Assembly (NCBI GenBank): GCA_004554425.1
Contig: SFMI01000026.1
Span: 1 to 27,788 of the forward strand
Direction of reading: 5' to 3'
DNA from: Candidatus Saccharimonadota bacterium
GTDB lineage: Bacteria; Eremiobacterota; Xenobia; Xenobiales; Xenobiaceae
Length of the DNA: 27,788 nucleotides
Every line of letters begins with the position of its first letter. Position 1 is the stretch's first letter. Shown here piece after piece: positions 17,501 to 25,562 of this stretch. The notes below the pieces were generated by a model, which saw nothing but the letters and a program-made list of their open reading frames with translations, was not told where the DNA came from and ran no database searches. The translations under genes and the position numbers were made by a program.

Positions 17501-19279
17501 ATGCATTACATTTTGGGCCTAGATATTGGTATTACATCAATTGGCTGGGCAGTTATTGAGAGCGACCAAGACGGGGTTCCATTTAAAATTGCTGATTTAG
17601 GCGTACGCATTTTCAAAGCCGCCGAACAGCCCAAAACTGGCGCCAGCTTAGCCTTACCCAGACGCAGTGCTCGTTCTCTAAGACGTCGCTTGTGGCGTAA
17701 AGCTCATCGCAAAGAGCGCATTAAGCTCCTTTTAGACAAAGTTGGCCTTATTAGCAAAAAAAATTTAGAAAAACTGTTCTCAGCTTCAAGTTTCGAAAAA
17801 GACGTTTATACTTTACGTGCTGAAGGCTTAGATCGCAAGCTCAATAACGAAGAATGGGCCCGTGTTCTCTATCATTTAGCCCAGCGTCGCGGTTACAGAT
17901 CGAGCAGTAAAGCGGAAGAAGCAGATAAAGACAATAAAGAAGCTGGAAAATTACTTAATGCCGTTAAAAGCAATTCCGACAAGATGAAGCAAAATAATTT
18001 CCGCACAGTTGGCGAAATGTTTTGCAAAGATAACAGCGATTTATTCCAAGTAAAAGATGGTAGCGGCCACATTGTAGGACGCAAGACTCACAACACCTCA
18101 GGCGTTTACGATCTTACTATAGCTAGAAATTTAATTGAAGCAGAAGTACACAAACTTTTTGCTGCTCAAAGGCAATTGGGTAATGCTTTTGCTACTGAAA
18201 GTATAGAAAATGAGTATTGCGAGATACTTCTTTCCCAACGCCATTTTAGCGACGGCCCCGGTGGCGAGCGCACTTTTAAATTTGATTTGCGCGGTAATTG
18301 TACTTTCGAGAAAGACGAATTGCGAGCTTTTAAAGCTTGTTACACCTTTGAGTATTTCAAATTATTGCAGGATATAAATCATCTGCGCATCATTCCTGAG
18401 TATAGAAAAGGTTCTGCTAAGCAAATTCGTCCTCTTACGCCAGAAGAGCGACAAAAGATTATCGATTTGTGCCTAAAATCTCCCGGTCTAGACTTTAGCA
18501 AATTGCGCAAAGAGTTAAAACTTGAGGATGATGAGCTCTTTAACCGAGTAAGTTACGATGTCAAAAAGAAAAAGGGCAAAAAGAAAGACACTGAAGAGCA
18601 ATCAGAAGAACAATTAACTCCCGAACAACAGCGTCTTAAATGCGAAAAAGCTGCAAAGTTCCAGCAGATGCAATCCTATCATGAGATATGCAAAGCGTTG
18701 GATAAAGTTGCCAAAGGTACTATTAGCAAACTTTCTCATGATCAATTGGATGCAATTGGCGAAGCTCTCAGTCTTTATAAAGCTGACGACAAGCGCCGCG
18801 AGCGTTTAGAGCAGATCGGCCTTAGCAACGAAGAGATAGAAGCTTTGCTGCCACTTGATTCTACTAAAGCTGGTAACTTATCTTTAATAGCTATGCGCAA
18901 GCTCATTCCCTACTTAGAGCAAGGTTTAACTTACGACAAAGCTTGTGAACAAGTGTACGGCGATCATCGCGCTCAGTATAATGGTGAGCGTATGCCATTG
19001 CTTTCTTTTGGCAAGCTTAAAGAAGAAGGCGCCTTGGATTCAGTAAATAATCCAGTCGTCTTGCGTGCCATTGCCCAAACTTTTAAGGTAGTAAATGCCA
19101 TTATTCGCCGCTACGGTTCGCCCCAAGCTATTCATATTGAATTAGCTAGAGATATGAAGCGCAACTTTACAGATCGCCAAGATATTAAAAAGAAGCAGAT
19201 CCGTTTGAATCCGGTGCTCTTATTTGGCATGTGCCTTATAGCAAGTGTTTTGACGATAGTTATAACAATAAAGTTTTAG
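17501..19279 (+). CDS. cas9: Cas9 (type II-C), N-terminal fragment of a broken gene
   Basis: Starts at ATG 17501 with AAGGAG six bases upstream. It holds RuvC-I with Asp8 (GLDIGITSIGWAV), an arginine-rich bridge helix (RRSARSLRRRLWRKAHRKER), a helical recognition lobe with a Lys/Glu-rich insert near residues 360-380, and RuvC-II with Glu547 (IHIELARD). Homology to II-C Cas9 ends near residue 565 (DIKKKQ). After that a chance hydrophobic tail of about 25 residues runs to a stop at 19279. About 55 residues that should follow, covering the first half of HNH with its catalytic Asp-His, are absent, and the remainder of Cas9 continues in the -1 frame. The fragment alone would not cut DNA. This could be a real deletion, a natural split or an assembly error. 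Confidence 0.85.
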   Translation: MHYILGLDIGITSIGWAVIESDQDGVPFKIADLGVRIFKAAEQPKTGASLALPRRSARSLRRRLWRKAHRKERIKLLLDKVGLISKKNLEKLFSASSFEKDVYTLRAEGLDRKLNNEEWARVLYHLAQRRGYRSSSKAEEADKDNKEAGKLLNAVKSNSDKMKQNNFRTVGEMFCKDNSDLFQVKDGSGHIVGRKTHNTSGVYDLTIARNLIEAEVHKLFAAQRQLGNAFATESIENEYCEILLSQRHFSDGPGGERTFKFDLRGNCTFEKDELRAFKACYTFEYFKLLQDINHLRIIPEYRKGSAKQIRPLTPEERQKIIDLCLKSPGLDFSKLRKELKLEDDELFNRVSYDVKKKKGKKKDTEEQSEEQLTPEQQRLKCEKAAKFQQMQSYHEICKALDKVAKGTISKLSHDQLDAIGEALSLYKADDKRRERLEQIGLSNEEIEALLPLDSTKAGNLSLIAMRKLIPYLEQGLTYDKACEQVYGDHRAQYNGERMPLLSFGKLKEEGALDSVNNPVVLRAIAQTFKVVNAIIRRYGSPQAIHIELARDMKRNFTDRQDIKKKQIRLNPVLLFGMCLIASVLTIVITIKF

Positions 19280-20847
19280 TCTTTTCTTCAGAGAACCAGA
19301 GCAAAGGCAACCGTCTGCCCTTAGAATATATGTTAGCTGAAGGCGACGAAGACAAGCTTGATAATTACGTTACTTTAGTTGAAGCCTTTATTAAAAATAC
19401 TCGTAAGAGACAGAGACTTTTAAAGCCTTGTTTAACTGCTGAAGACAGCAGCGATTGGAAAGAGCGCAATTTAACCGACACTCAGTATATTACTAAAGCT
19501 GTAGCCGATATTTTACGTAACTATTTAGCTTTTGAAGAAGACTCACCTTTTGCTAAAAAGCCGGTTCGCTCTATAAATGGCGCCGTTACTGATCAAGTAC
19601 GCAAGCGCTTAGGCTTGCAAAAACATCGTGAAGAAGGCGACTTACACCACGCTATGGATGCAGCCGTTATAGCTGTAACTACTGACGGCTATATTAATAG
19701 AATTAGTCGTTACACTCAACGTCGCGAGTTTGGCAAGCGCATTGGCTGCTATAAAGACAAACAAACCGGCGAAAAGGTTGAAATTGAAAAGCAAAAAGGA
19801 CAAGCTCCTTTGTATGTTGACCCAGAAACTGGCGAAAAACTGACCGAACAAGCGTTTGATCAAAAATATGCTCCTACTTTCCCTGCCCCTTGGCCAGAAT
19901 TTACTAAAGAATTAAAAGCCAGAATGGCCCCCAACGCCGACGAAGCTATTCGCCAGCTTTATTTACCTAGCTATGGCTCTGAAGAAATAAAGCCTATCTT
20001 CGTTTCGCAAATGCCGAATCGTAAGGTTAGCGGCCAAGCTCACGCCGAAACTATTCGCAGCGCCAGGGTAGATGTAGATGAAAGCGGTAAGGAGCGTATA
20101 ATTGCCGTAGCCAAAACGCCTTTAACTAGCTTGAAGCTCGATAAAGACGGAGAAATTGAGAATTACTATATGCCTAGTAGTGATCGCTTACTTTATGAAG
20201 AGCTTAAAAACCGTTTAAAGGCTTACAACAGCGCTGAACAAGCATTCAAGGAACCAGTGTATAAACCCAAGAAAGACGGCAGCCAAGGCCCTCGAGTTTA
20301 TAAAGTCAAAACTTATAAGCCAACCACTTCCAACGTAAAAGTAGCTGGCGGTATTGCTGACAATGGCAGCATGGTTCGTATCGACGTCTTTCACATCAAA
20401 GAAGGTAAAGATAAGGGCTATTACTTTATCCCCATTTATGTAGCCGATACGATTAAGAGAGAGCTGCCACAAAAAGCGGTAGTTGCGGCTAAGCCTATCG
20501 ATCAATGGAAAGAAATGGATGATAAAGATTTTATTTTCTCATTGTATCCTGGAGACTTGGTGAGGGTTGAACATAAAAAAAATATAGTATTTCAATCTAC
20601 AGATAAAAATAGTAGTGACACAATATCTTGCAAAAACTTGCTGACTTATTACTCAGGCGCCAATATTGCAAAAGGCTCAATTACGATTACCAACCACGAT
20701 CGCAGTTATATAGTGCACGGACTAGGTATCAAAACTCTGCAATCACTTGAAAAATACGAAGTTGATGTTTTAGGCAACTACCACAAAGTGCGTTTGCCGG
20801 AAAAGCGTCAAACTTTCAACTTGAAATATAGCCAGAAGAAGCGATAG
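19231..20847 (+). CDS. cas9: Cas9 (type II-C), C-terminal fragment of a broken gene
   Basis: This frame is open from 19189 and first offers a start codon at GTG 19231, which has no ribosome site. It resumes Cas9 homology within HNH at PYSKCFDDSYNNKVLVFSSENQSKGN, so the HNH Asn side is kept and the Asp-His side lost. RuvC-III is intact (DLHHAMDAAVIAV), followed by the wedge and PAM-interacting region with FPAPWPEF, PNRKVSGQAHAETIRSA, GGIADNGSMVRIDVF and the C-terminal GLGIKTLQSLEKYEVDVLGN. At 538 residues it is close to the expected length from this point on. It is needed together with the N-terminal fragment to complete a RuvC site. cas1 begins 15 bases after its stop. Confidence 0.82.
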   Translation: MPYSKCFDDSYNNKVLVFSSENQSKGNRLPLEYMLAEGDEDKLDNYVTLVEAFIKNTRKRQRLLKPCLTAEDSSDWKERNLTDTQYITKAVADILRNYLAFEEDSPFAKKPVRSINGAVTDQVRKRLGLQKHREEGDLHHAMDAAVIAVTTDGYINRISRYTQRREFGKRIGCYKDKQTGEKVEIEKQKGQAPLYVDPETGEKLTEQAFDQKYAPTFPAPWPEFTKELKARMAPNADEAIRQLYLPSYGSEEIKPIFVSQMPNRKVSGQAHAETIRSARVDVDESGKERIIAVAKTPLTSLKLDKDGEIENYYMPSSDRLLYEELKNRLKAYNSAEQAFKEPVYKPKKDGSQGPRVYKVKTYKPTTSNVKVAGGIADNGSMVRIDVFHIKEGKDKGYYFIPIYVADTIKRELPQKAVVAAKPIDQWKEMDDKDFIFSLYPGDLVRVEHKKNIVFQSTDKNSSDTISCKNLLTYYSGANIAKGSITITNHDRSYIVHGLGIKTLQSLEKYEVDVLGNYHKVRLPEKRQTFNLKYSQKKR

Positions 20848-20861
20848 CTAGTGGAGGGCCG

Positions 20862-21761
20862 GTGGAGTTTAAGTCTGTTTATATAGCCAATCCGGCCCGC
20901 CTGACGGTGCGCCGAGAGCAACTGGTAATAACTCAAGATAGTGAAGTTACCATTCCTATGGAAGATATTACCAGTTTGTTAGTTGAATCGCGTCAAGTTT
21001 CCGTTACTTCAACTGCCTTGCAAAAGCTAGCTGAATATGAAGTGACCGTTTACTTTTGCGACGAACAACACTTGCCCTCGGCCCTCCTCTTGCCTTTAAA
21101 TTCTCATTGCCGACAACTAAAAGTATTACAAGCTCAAATAGCTCTCACTAAACCTCGCCAGAAACAACTTTGGCAGCAAGTAGTAGCCGCTAAAATCAAT
21201 AACCAAGCCAAATGTTTGGAGCTATTGCAAAACAATGGCTACCTTTACTTGCGAACTTTAGCTAAGCAAGTGCGTCCAGGCGATCCCAATAACTTGGAAG
21301 CTATGGCCGCTGCTTTTTACTTTCCTAACCTTTTTGGAGTGAATTTCACTCGCGAACTTCCCTGTCTAATTAACAGTGCTCTAAATTACGGCTATTCTAT
21401 AGTGCGCGGCGCTGTAGCTCGCAATTTAGTTACTCGCGGTTTAGAGCCTTGTTTAGGCATTTTTCACCACAGTCAGCTTAATCAATTTAATCTGGCTGAC
21501 GACCTTATGGAACCGCTGCGACCTCTAGTCGATCTTTTTGTAGCTTCCAAGCTTAAAAGTGAAGACGAAGAGCTGACCCCCACTATCAAAAAACAACTTT
21601 TCAACCTTACCAACTATATGTTAAAGCAAGGCCCCAAGCGCTATCGCTTAATTTCTGCTATTGGAAAAATGGCCGATAGTTTTAAACGCGCTTTAACTGA
21701 CAAAAGTGAAATTTTAGAACTTCCCGAGCTTATACCTTTGGAGTCTTATAAATATGAGTAA
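20862..21761 (+). CDS. cas1: CRISPR spacer integrase Cas1 (type II)
   Basis: The 299-residue protein is a complete Cas1. The metal ligands are Glu146 (NNLEAMAAAFYF), His202 (GIFHHSQLNQFNLADD) and Glu217 (LMEPLRPLVD). The N-terminal beta domain starts VYIANPARLTVRREQLVI. Cas1 with Cas2 inserts new spacers into the array. The start is GTG 20862, just after GGAGGGCCG. It follows cas9 by 15 bases and overlaps cas2 by eight, so the cas genes form one operon. No csn2 or cas4 is present, which with the cas9-cas1-cas2 order marks type II-C. No damage is visible, unlike cas9. Confidence 0.95.
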   Translation: MEFKSVYIANPARLTVRREQLVITQDSEVTIPMEDITSLLVESRQVSVTSTALQKLAEYEVTVYFCDEQHLPSALLLPLNSHCRQLKVLQAQIALTKPRQKQLWQQVVAAKINNQAKCLELLQNNGYLYLRTLAKQVRPGDPNNLEAMAAAFYFPNLFGVNFTRELPCLINSALNYGYSIVRGAVARNLVTRGLEPCLGIFHHSQLNQFNLADDLMEPLRPLVDLFVASKLKSEDEELTPTIKKQLFNLTNYMLKQGPKRYRLISAIGKMADSFKRALTDKSEILELPELIPLESYKYE

Positions 21762-22200
21762 GCTTATGAGAATGATCGTTTTTTTTGATTTACCGGTGCA
21801 AACTAAAACTCAACGCCAAGCGGCCACCAAATTTCGCAATTTCTTGCTTAAAGATGGCTACTATATGGTACAATTTTCCGTCTACGCTCGCATTTGCAAT
21901 GGTTTTGATTCCGTAAATTTGCACGAAGAGCGCTTAAAAAAAAATATCCCCGAGCGTGGCCTAATTCGTTTACTTACAGTTACAGAGAAACAATACGGCA
22001 ATTCCAAAGTATTGTTAGGCCCGCGCAACGTCAAAACTGGCGATTCTTTATTTTGTGAAGAGCAAATCTTCACTTTTTTTTCAAGCTCCCAGAGCGCAAT
22101 TTCCGCTTTTTTATCGGCAATTACGCTCCGTCTATTATACCACAACGAGACTCAAAAGGGAGCTACAACAGCTTTTATTCTTGTGTCAATTTTGTCTTGA
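21754..22200 (+). CDS. cas2: CRISPR-associated Cas2, reading into the array
   Basis: The core matches type II Cas2: RMIVFFDLP with the conserved Asp12, KFRNFLLKDGYYMVQFSVYARI, and IRLLTVTEKQYGN. Cas2 dimers bridge two Cas1 dimers in the integration complex. Family members end about residue 105-112, in line with EEQIFTFF here. This frame instead continues for about 38 residues. It crosses the last bases before the array and the whole first repeat (22134-22169), read as LYHNETQKGATT, then spacer 1, and stops at a TGA whose A is the first base of repeat 2. The start at 21754 overlaps cas1. The tail is either a read-through extension without function or a recent loss of the original stop. Confidence 0.9.
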   Translation: MSKLMRMIVFFDLPVQTKTQRQAATKFRNFLLKDGYYMVQFSVYARICNGFDSVNLHEERLKKNIPERGLIRLLTVTEKQYGNSKVLLGPRNVKTGDSLFCEEQIFTFFSSSQSAISAFLSAITLRLLYHNETQKGATTAFILVSILS

Positions 22201-23237
22201 TTATACCACAACGAGACTCAAAAGGGAGCTACAACAAGCCCAATCGCGTCAATAGCCGCAGTAAAATTATACCACAACGAGACTCAAAAGGGAGCTACAA
22301 CAAAACTTAATTGCATCAGCGAAAAGCCTTTATTATACCACAACGAGACTCAAAAGGGAGCTACAACGTTCATGAATGGTATTATGCTTACGCTTAGATT
22401 ATACCACAACGAGACTCAAAAGGGAGCTACAACACCATGTCAAAAGTGCCGCATAACGTCCAAATTATACCACAACGAGACTCAAAAGGGAGCTACAACT
22501 TAGCGCTGAAGTCAGTAAATTTAGAAATAATTATACCACAACGAGACTCAAAAGGGAGCTACAACATTGTACAGTTTGCCGTCGCTTATTTCCAAATTAT
22601 ACCACAACGAGACTCAAAAGGGAGCTACAACAAACTCCCTGCCTGCTTGTGTACAAAAGAAATTATACCACAACGAGACTCAAAAGGGAGCTACAACGCT
22701 GAAGATAAGGCAGAGCTGGAGCACGAAATTATACCACAACGAGACTCAAAAGGGAGCTACAACGGTTCCTACAACGGTTCACAGAATCAACTAAGGCATA
22801 TCAGCATTATACCACAACGAGACTCAAAAGGGAGCTACAACTTCGCTTATTTGCTCTTCAAGTTTCTTCTTATTATACCACAACGAGACTCAAAAGGGAG
22901 CTACAACAAAATCCTGGCCCGCTTTTGTCTTGAAAAAATTATACCACAACGAGACTCAAAAGGGAGCTACAACGCCTACCTATGCGGAGCTATTAGCTGA
23001 ACAATTATACCACAACGAGACTCAAAAGGGAGCTACAACCCATAGCTCCGCCGCTGTCGTCAAAGATAAATTATACCACAACGAGACTCAAAAGGGAGCT
23101 ACAACATTGATATGAATATCAAGGGCTAAATCGGGATTATACCACAACGAGACTCAAAAGGGAGCTACAACATAAACTCCTTTTTCACAGGCATATAATT
23201 TATTATACCACAACGAGACTCAAAAGGGAGCTACAAC
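22134..23237 (-). CRISPR. CRISPR array, 17 repeats of 36 bp, 16 spacers
   Basis: Seventeen apparently identical 36-bp repeats start at 22134 and recur every 66 bp (22200, 22266 and so on to 23202). Spacers are 30 bp except spacer 10, which is 42 bp (22764-22805) because of a 12-bp tandem duplication. On the plus strand each repeat begins ATTATACCACAACGAGAC and ends GGGAGCTACAAC. Read on the minus strand it begins GTTGTAGCTCCCTTTT, close to Neisseria II-C repeats, and ends TGTGGTATAAT. This orientation agrees with the tracrRNA anti-repeat, so crRNAs are made from the minus strand toward the cas genes. The terminal TGGTATAAT is a perfect extended -10 box in every repeat. The array overlaps the end of the cas2 frame. 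Confidence 0.97.
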
Positions 23238-23319
23238 CAACAAGAAACTTTAGAGAGCTATAACACATAAAATTCCAAGGTACTAGAACGGCGCTTACGA
23301 TCCTACTGTAGCCAGAAAT

Positions 23320-23457
23320 ATTATATCACAACGCAAAAAGTTTGTGCACTTCTGCCTCGATATTGTACCACAACGATAAGTGTTAGGGAACTACAAACAC
23401 CAAGGTAGTTGTCCATTCTGGTATTATGTTGTACACCCACACCGTAAAAGCTACAAC
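23320..23457. repeat. Degenerate repeat-like units at the far end of the array
   Basis: Three diverged units follow the last perfect repeat. One at 23320-23355 keeps ATTATATCACAACG. One at 23362-23398 keeps TTGTACCACAACGA and AGGGAACTACAA. One at 23423-23457 keeps ATTAT at one end and AAAAGCTACAAC at the other. The spacing is no longer 66 bp. On the minus strand the first two still end in promoter-like TGATATAAT and TGGTACAAT. The stretch 23238-23319 holds no clear repeat. The unit at 23362 also resembles the tracrRNA anti-repeat, so a relic tracrRNA is an alternative reading. Confidence 0.6.
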
Positions 23458-23460
23458 GAA

Positions 23461-23499
23461 AAAAGCTCCTCTAGCTGTTGTTAAGCTAAAGGAGCTTTT
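23461..23499. terminator. Bidirectional terminator between array and tRNA-Thr
   Basis: AAAAGCTCC (23461-23469) pairs with GGAGCTTTT (23491-23499), with an inner AGCT/AGCT pairing. On the minus strand it is followed by six Ts, so its main role is probably to end the tRNA-Thr transcript. Confidence 0.8.
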
Positions 23500-23555
23500 C
23501 AGAAGGAAGAATTTCTTCTCACCGTAGTAGCGAGCAAGAAATATTTTTTTAACAG

Positions 23556-23628
23556 AGCCAAGAATCAGACTCGAACTGACGACCTGCTCATTACGAGTGA
23601 GCTGCTCTACCAACTGAGCTACCTTGGC
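23556..23628 (-). tRNA. tRNA-Thr, anticodon CGT
   Basis: Read on the minus strand the 73-base sequence folds into a full cloverleaf. The acceptor is GCCAAGG/TCTTGGC with one G-U pair, the D arm GCTC/GAGC, the anticodon stem GCTCA/TGAGC with loop CTCGTAA, and the T arm GTCAG/CTGAT with loop TTCGAGT. Loop positions 34-36 are CGT, which reads ACG (Thr). The terminal CCA is not encoded. Confidence 0.93.
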
Positions 23629-23638
23629 AACCGCCGGT

Positions 23639-23666
23639 ATTATACCATAAAAATTAGTTCTGGCAA
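23639..23666 (-). promoter_or_regulatory. Promoter of tRNA-Thr
   Basis: On the minus strand TTGCCA (23666-23661), a 16-base spacer and a perfect TATAAT (23644-23639), extended by an upstream TGG, lie about ten bases before the tRNA. Confidence 0.75.
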
Positions 23667-23780
23667 TAGCATGTCGGCCAAAGATTTGCGTGGCGCCCTT
23701 GACTAAAAGGGCCGGACGGAAAACAAAGCGAAAGCTCAGAGCGATTTTTGACAAACTTCGCAAAGGAGACTCTTATTACA

Positions 23781-25376
23781 ATGGAGCTGACACACAATTG
23801 GCTTAAATTTAAAGATTTGTTCTTCCACGATGTAGAAAGCGGCCTCTCTTTAGATATTAGCCGCATGGGCTTAGATGACGAGTTTTTCGCTTCTATGGAA
23901 GAACCTATGCAAAAAGCCTTCCAAGCTATGCGCGAATTGGAAGCCGGCGCTATCGCCAATCCTGACGAAAACCGCATGGTCGGCCACTATTGGCTGCGTA
24001 ATTCCGATTTGGCTCCCCAAAAAGAGCTTAAAGAAGAAATAGACACTACTTTTGAAAGCATTTTGGACTTTGCTTCTAAAGTACATAATGGCGAAATTCG
24101 TCCCGAACGCGCCGAACGTTTTACTACTATTCTTTCTATCGGTATCGGTGGTTCAGCTTTGGGCCCTGAGTTCGTGGCCTCAGCCCTCTCTACTCCCGAC
24201 GATCCTATGCGCATCTACTTCTTCGACAATACCGATCCCGAAGGCATCGACCATGTATTGGATCAAATCGGCGAAGAATTGCGCCGCACTCTCTGTGTAG
24301 TTATTTCTAAATCGGGCGGCACTAAAGAAACCCGCAACGGTATGTTGGAAGCCCAAAATGCTTACGACCGCCTCGGCCTCCACTTCGGTCGCCACGCCGT
24401 AGCCATTACTGGTAAAGACAGCCAATTAGATAAATACGCTCAAGCCAACCAATGGCTGGCCCGCTTCCCTATGTGGGACTGGGTTGGCGGTCGTACTTCC
24501 GAGCTTTCCGCCGTCGGTTTACTGCCGGCCGCTTTGGAAGGCTTCGATATTGACGACATGCTTAAAGGTGCTGCCACTTGTGATGAACTCACTCGCAGTA
24601 CCGTTACTAAGCGCAATCCTGCTGCTCTCTTAGCTTTGGCTTGGTTTAAAGCTACCAATGGCAAAGGCGAAAAGGATATGGTTATCCTCCCCTACGCCGA
24701 CCGTTTAATGCTCTTTAGCCGCTATTTGCAGCAATTGATTATGGAATCTTTAGGTAAAGAAAAAGATCTTAGCGGCAAAGTAGTCAACCAAGGCATTACC
24801 GTCTACGGCAACAAAGGGAGCACGGATCAGCACGCCTACGTACAGCAATTGCGCGACGGCGTCAACAATTTCTTTATCACTTTCATAGCTGTACTTAAAG
24901 ATAGACACAATATATCTATGGAAGTAGAAGACGGCGTCACTACTGGCGACTTCCTCTCCGGCTTCTGGCAAGGTACTCGCCAAGCTTTAACCGAGAGCGG
25001 CCGCGCTTCTATGCTTATTTCCATTCCGGAAGTAAATGCTTTTACCGTCGGTTTGCTCATTGCTCTTTATGAAAGAGCTGTCGGTTTCTACGCTTCTTTA
25101 GTAAATATCAACGCTTACCACCAGCCCGGTGTGGAAGCTGGCAAAAAAGCGGCGGGCAAAATTTTAGAGTTACAAGCCAAAGTAGCTAGCACTCTTAAAG
25201 AAACTGGCCGTGCTATGGACGCTTTGGAAATAGCCGAAGCTTTAGATATGAAAGACAACGCAGAAGCCATTTTCCATATTGCCAGACACTTGGCTGCCAA
25301 CTCTCGTTTGGGCATTACTGCTGATAATTTGAGTGCCGAAGCTAAGTTTGTTTACGACAAACATTTAGACTTCTAG
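23781..25376 (+). CDS. pgi: Glucose-6-phosphate isomerase
   Basis: The 531-residue enzyme interconverts glucose 6-phosphate and fructose 6-phosphate in glycolysis. Visible motifs are SIGIGGSALGPEFV, VISKSGGTKETRNG, the GGRTSELSAVGLLPAAL active-site segment, and GNKGSTDQHAYVQQLRDG with the catalytic Glu/His region. Length and motifs fit the longer bacterial and cyanobacterial type. The start ATG 23781 follows AAGGAG (23763-23768) by 12 bases, somewhat long. The frame upstream to 23748 precedes the ribosome site and is rejected. It is a single-gene unit between a divergent tRNA and a terminator. Confidence 0.95.
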   Translation: MELTHNWLKFKDLFFHDVESGLSLDISRMGLDDEFFASMEEPMQKAFQAMRELEAGAIANPDENRMVGHYWLRNSDLAPQKELKEEIDTTFESILDFASKVHNGEIRPERAERFTTILSIGIGGSALGPEFVASALSTPDDPMRIYFFDNTDPEGIDHVLDQIGEELRRTLCVVISKSGGTKETRNGMLEAQNAYDRLGLHFGRHAVAITGKDSQLDKYAQANQWLARFPMWDWVGGRTSELSAVGLLPAALEGFDIDDMLKGAATCDELTRSTVTKRNPAALLALAWFKATNGKGEKDMVILPYADRLMLFSRYLQQLIMESLGKEKDLSGKVVNQGITVYGNKGSTDQHAYVQQLRDGVNNFFITFIAVLKDRHNISMEVEDGVTTGDFLSGFWQGTRQALTESGRASMLISIPEVNAFTVGLLIALYERAVGFYASLVNINAYHQPGVEAGKKAAGKILELQAKVASTLKETGRAMDALEIAEALDMKDNAEAIFHIARHLAANSRLGITADNLSAEAKFVYDKHLDF

Positions 25377-25404
25377 CACACTAATCCACATTACTATTTG
25401 ATAG

Positions 25405-25453
25405 AGCTGCTTTCTGTTAAAAAAATTTTTTTAGCAGACAAGCAGCTTTTTTA
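25405..25453 (+). terminator. Rho-independent terminator of pgi
   Basis: AGCTGCTT (25405-25412) pairs with AAGCAGCT (25440-25447). The stem continues through TCTG and a run of As paired with Ts. Seven Ts follow. Confidence 0.85.
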
Positions 25454-25562
25454 CTTTTTTTTAGTGTTAAAAAGTGAAAATATATGAAAATTTAATGATA
25501 TTTTTGTGCCAATTAGCAGGACAAAGGGTATAGCATTTAAGAAGGGGGCGCCGATCAGCGAC

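Noticed and set aside
22437..23115. Open frames of 60-190 codons across the CRISPR array
   Set aside because: The repeat has no stop in any plus frame and 66 is a multiple of three, so long repetitive frames arise automatically. The peptides are just the repeat translated.
23272..23304. A further degenerate repeat directly after the last perfect one
   Set aside because: Only ATT and scattered bases match; alignment needs several gaps and is no better than chance.
23383..23763. Minus-strand 126-codon frame across tRNA-Thr
   Set aside because: It covers a tRNA gene, its promoter and terminator; a coding role is not credible.
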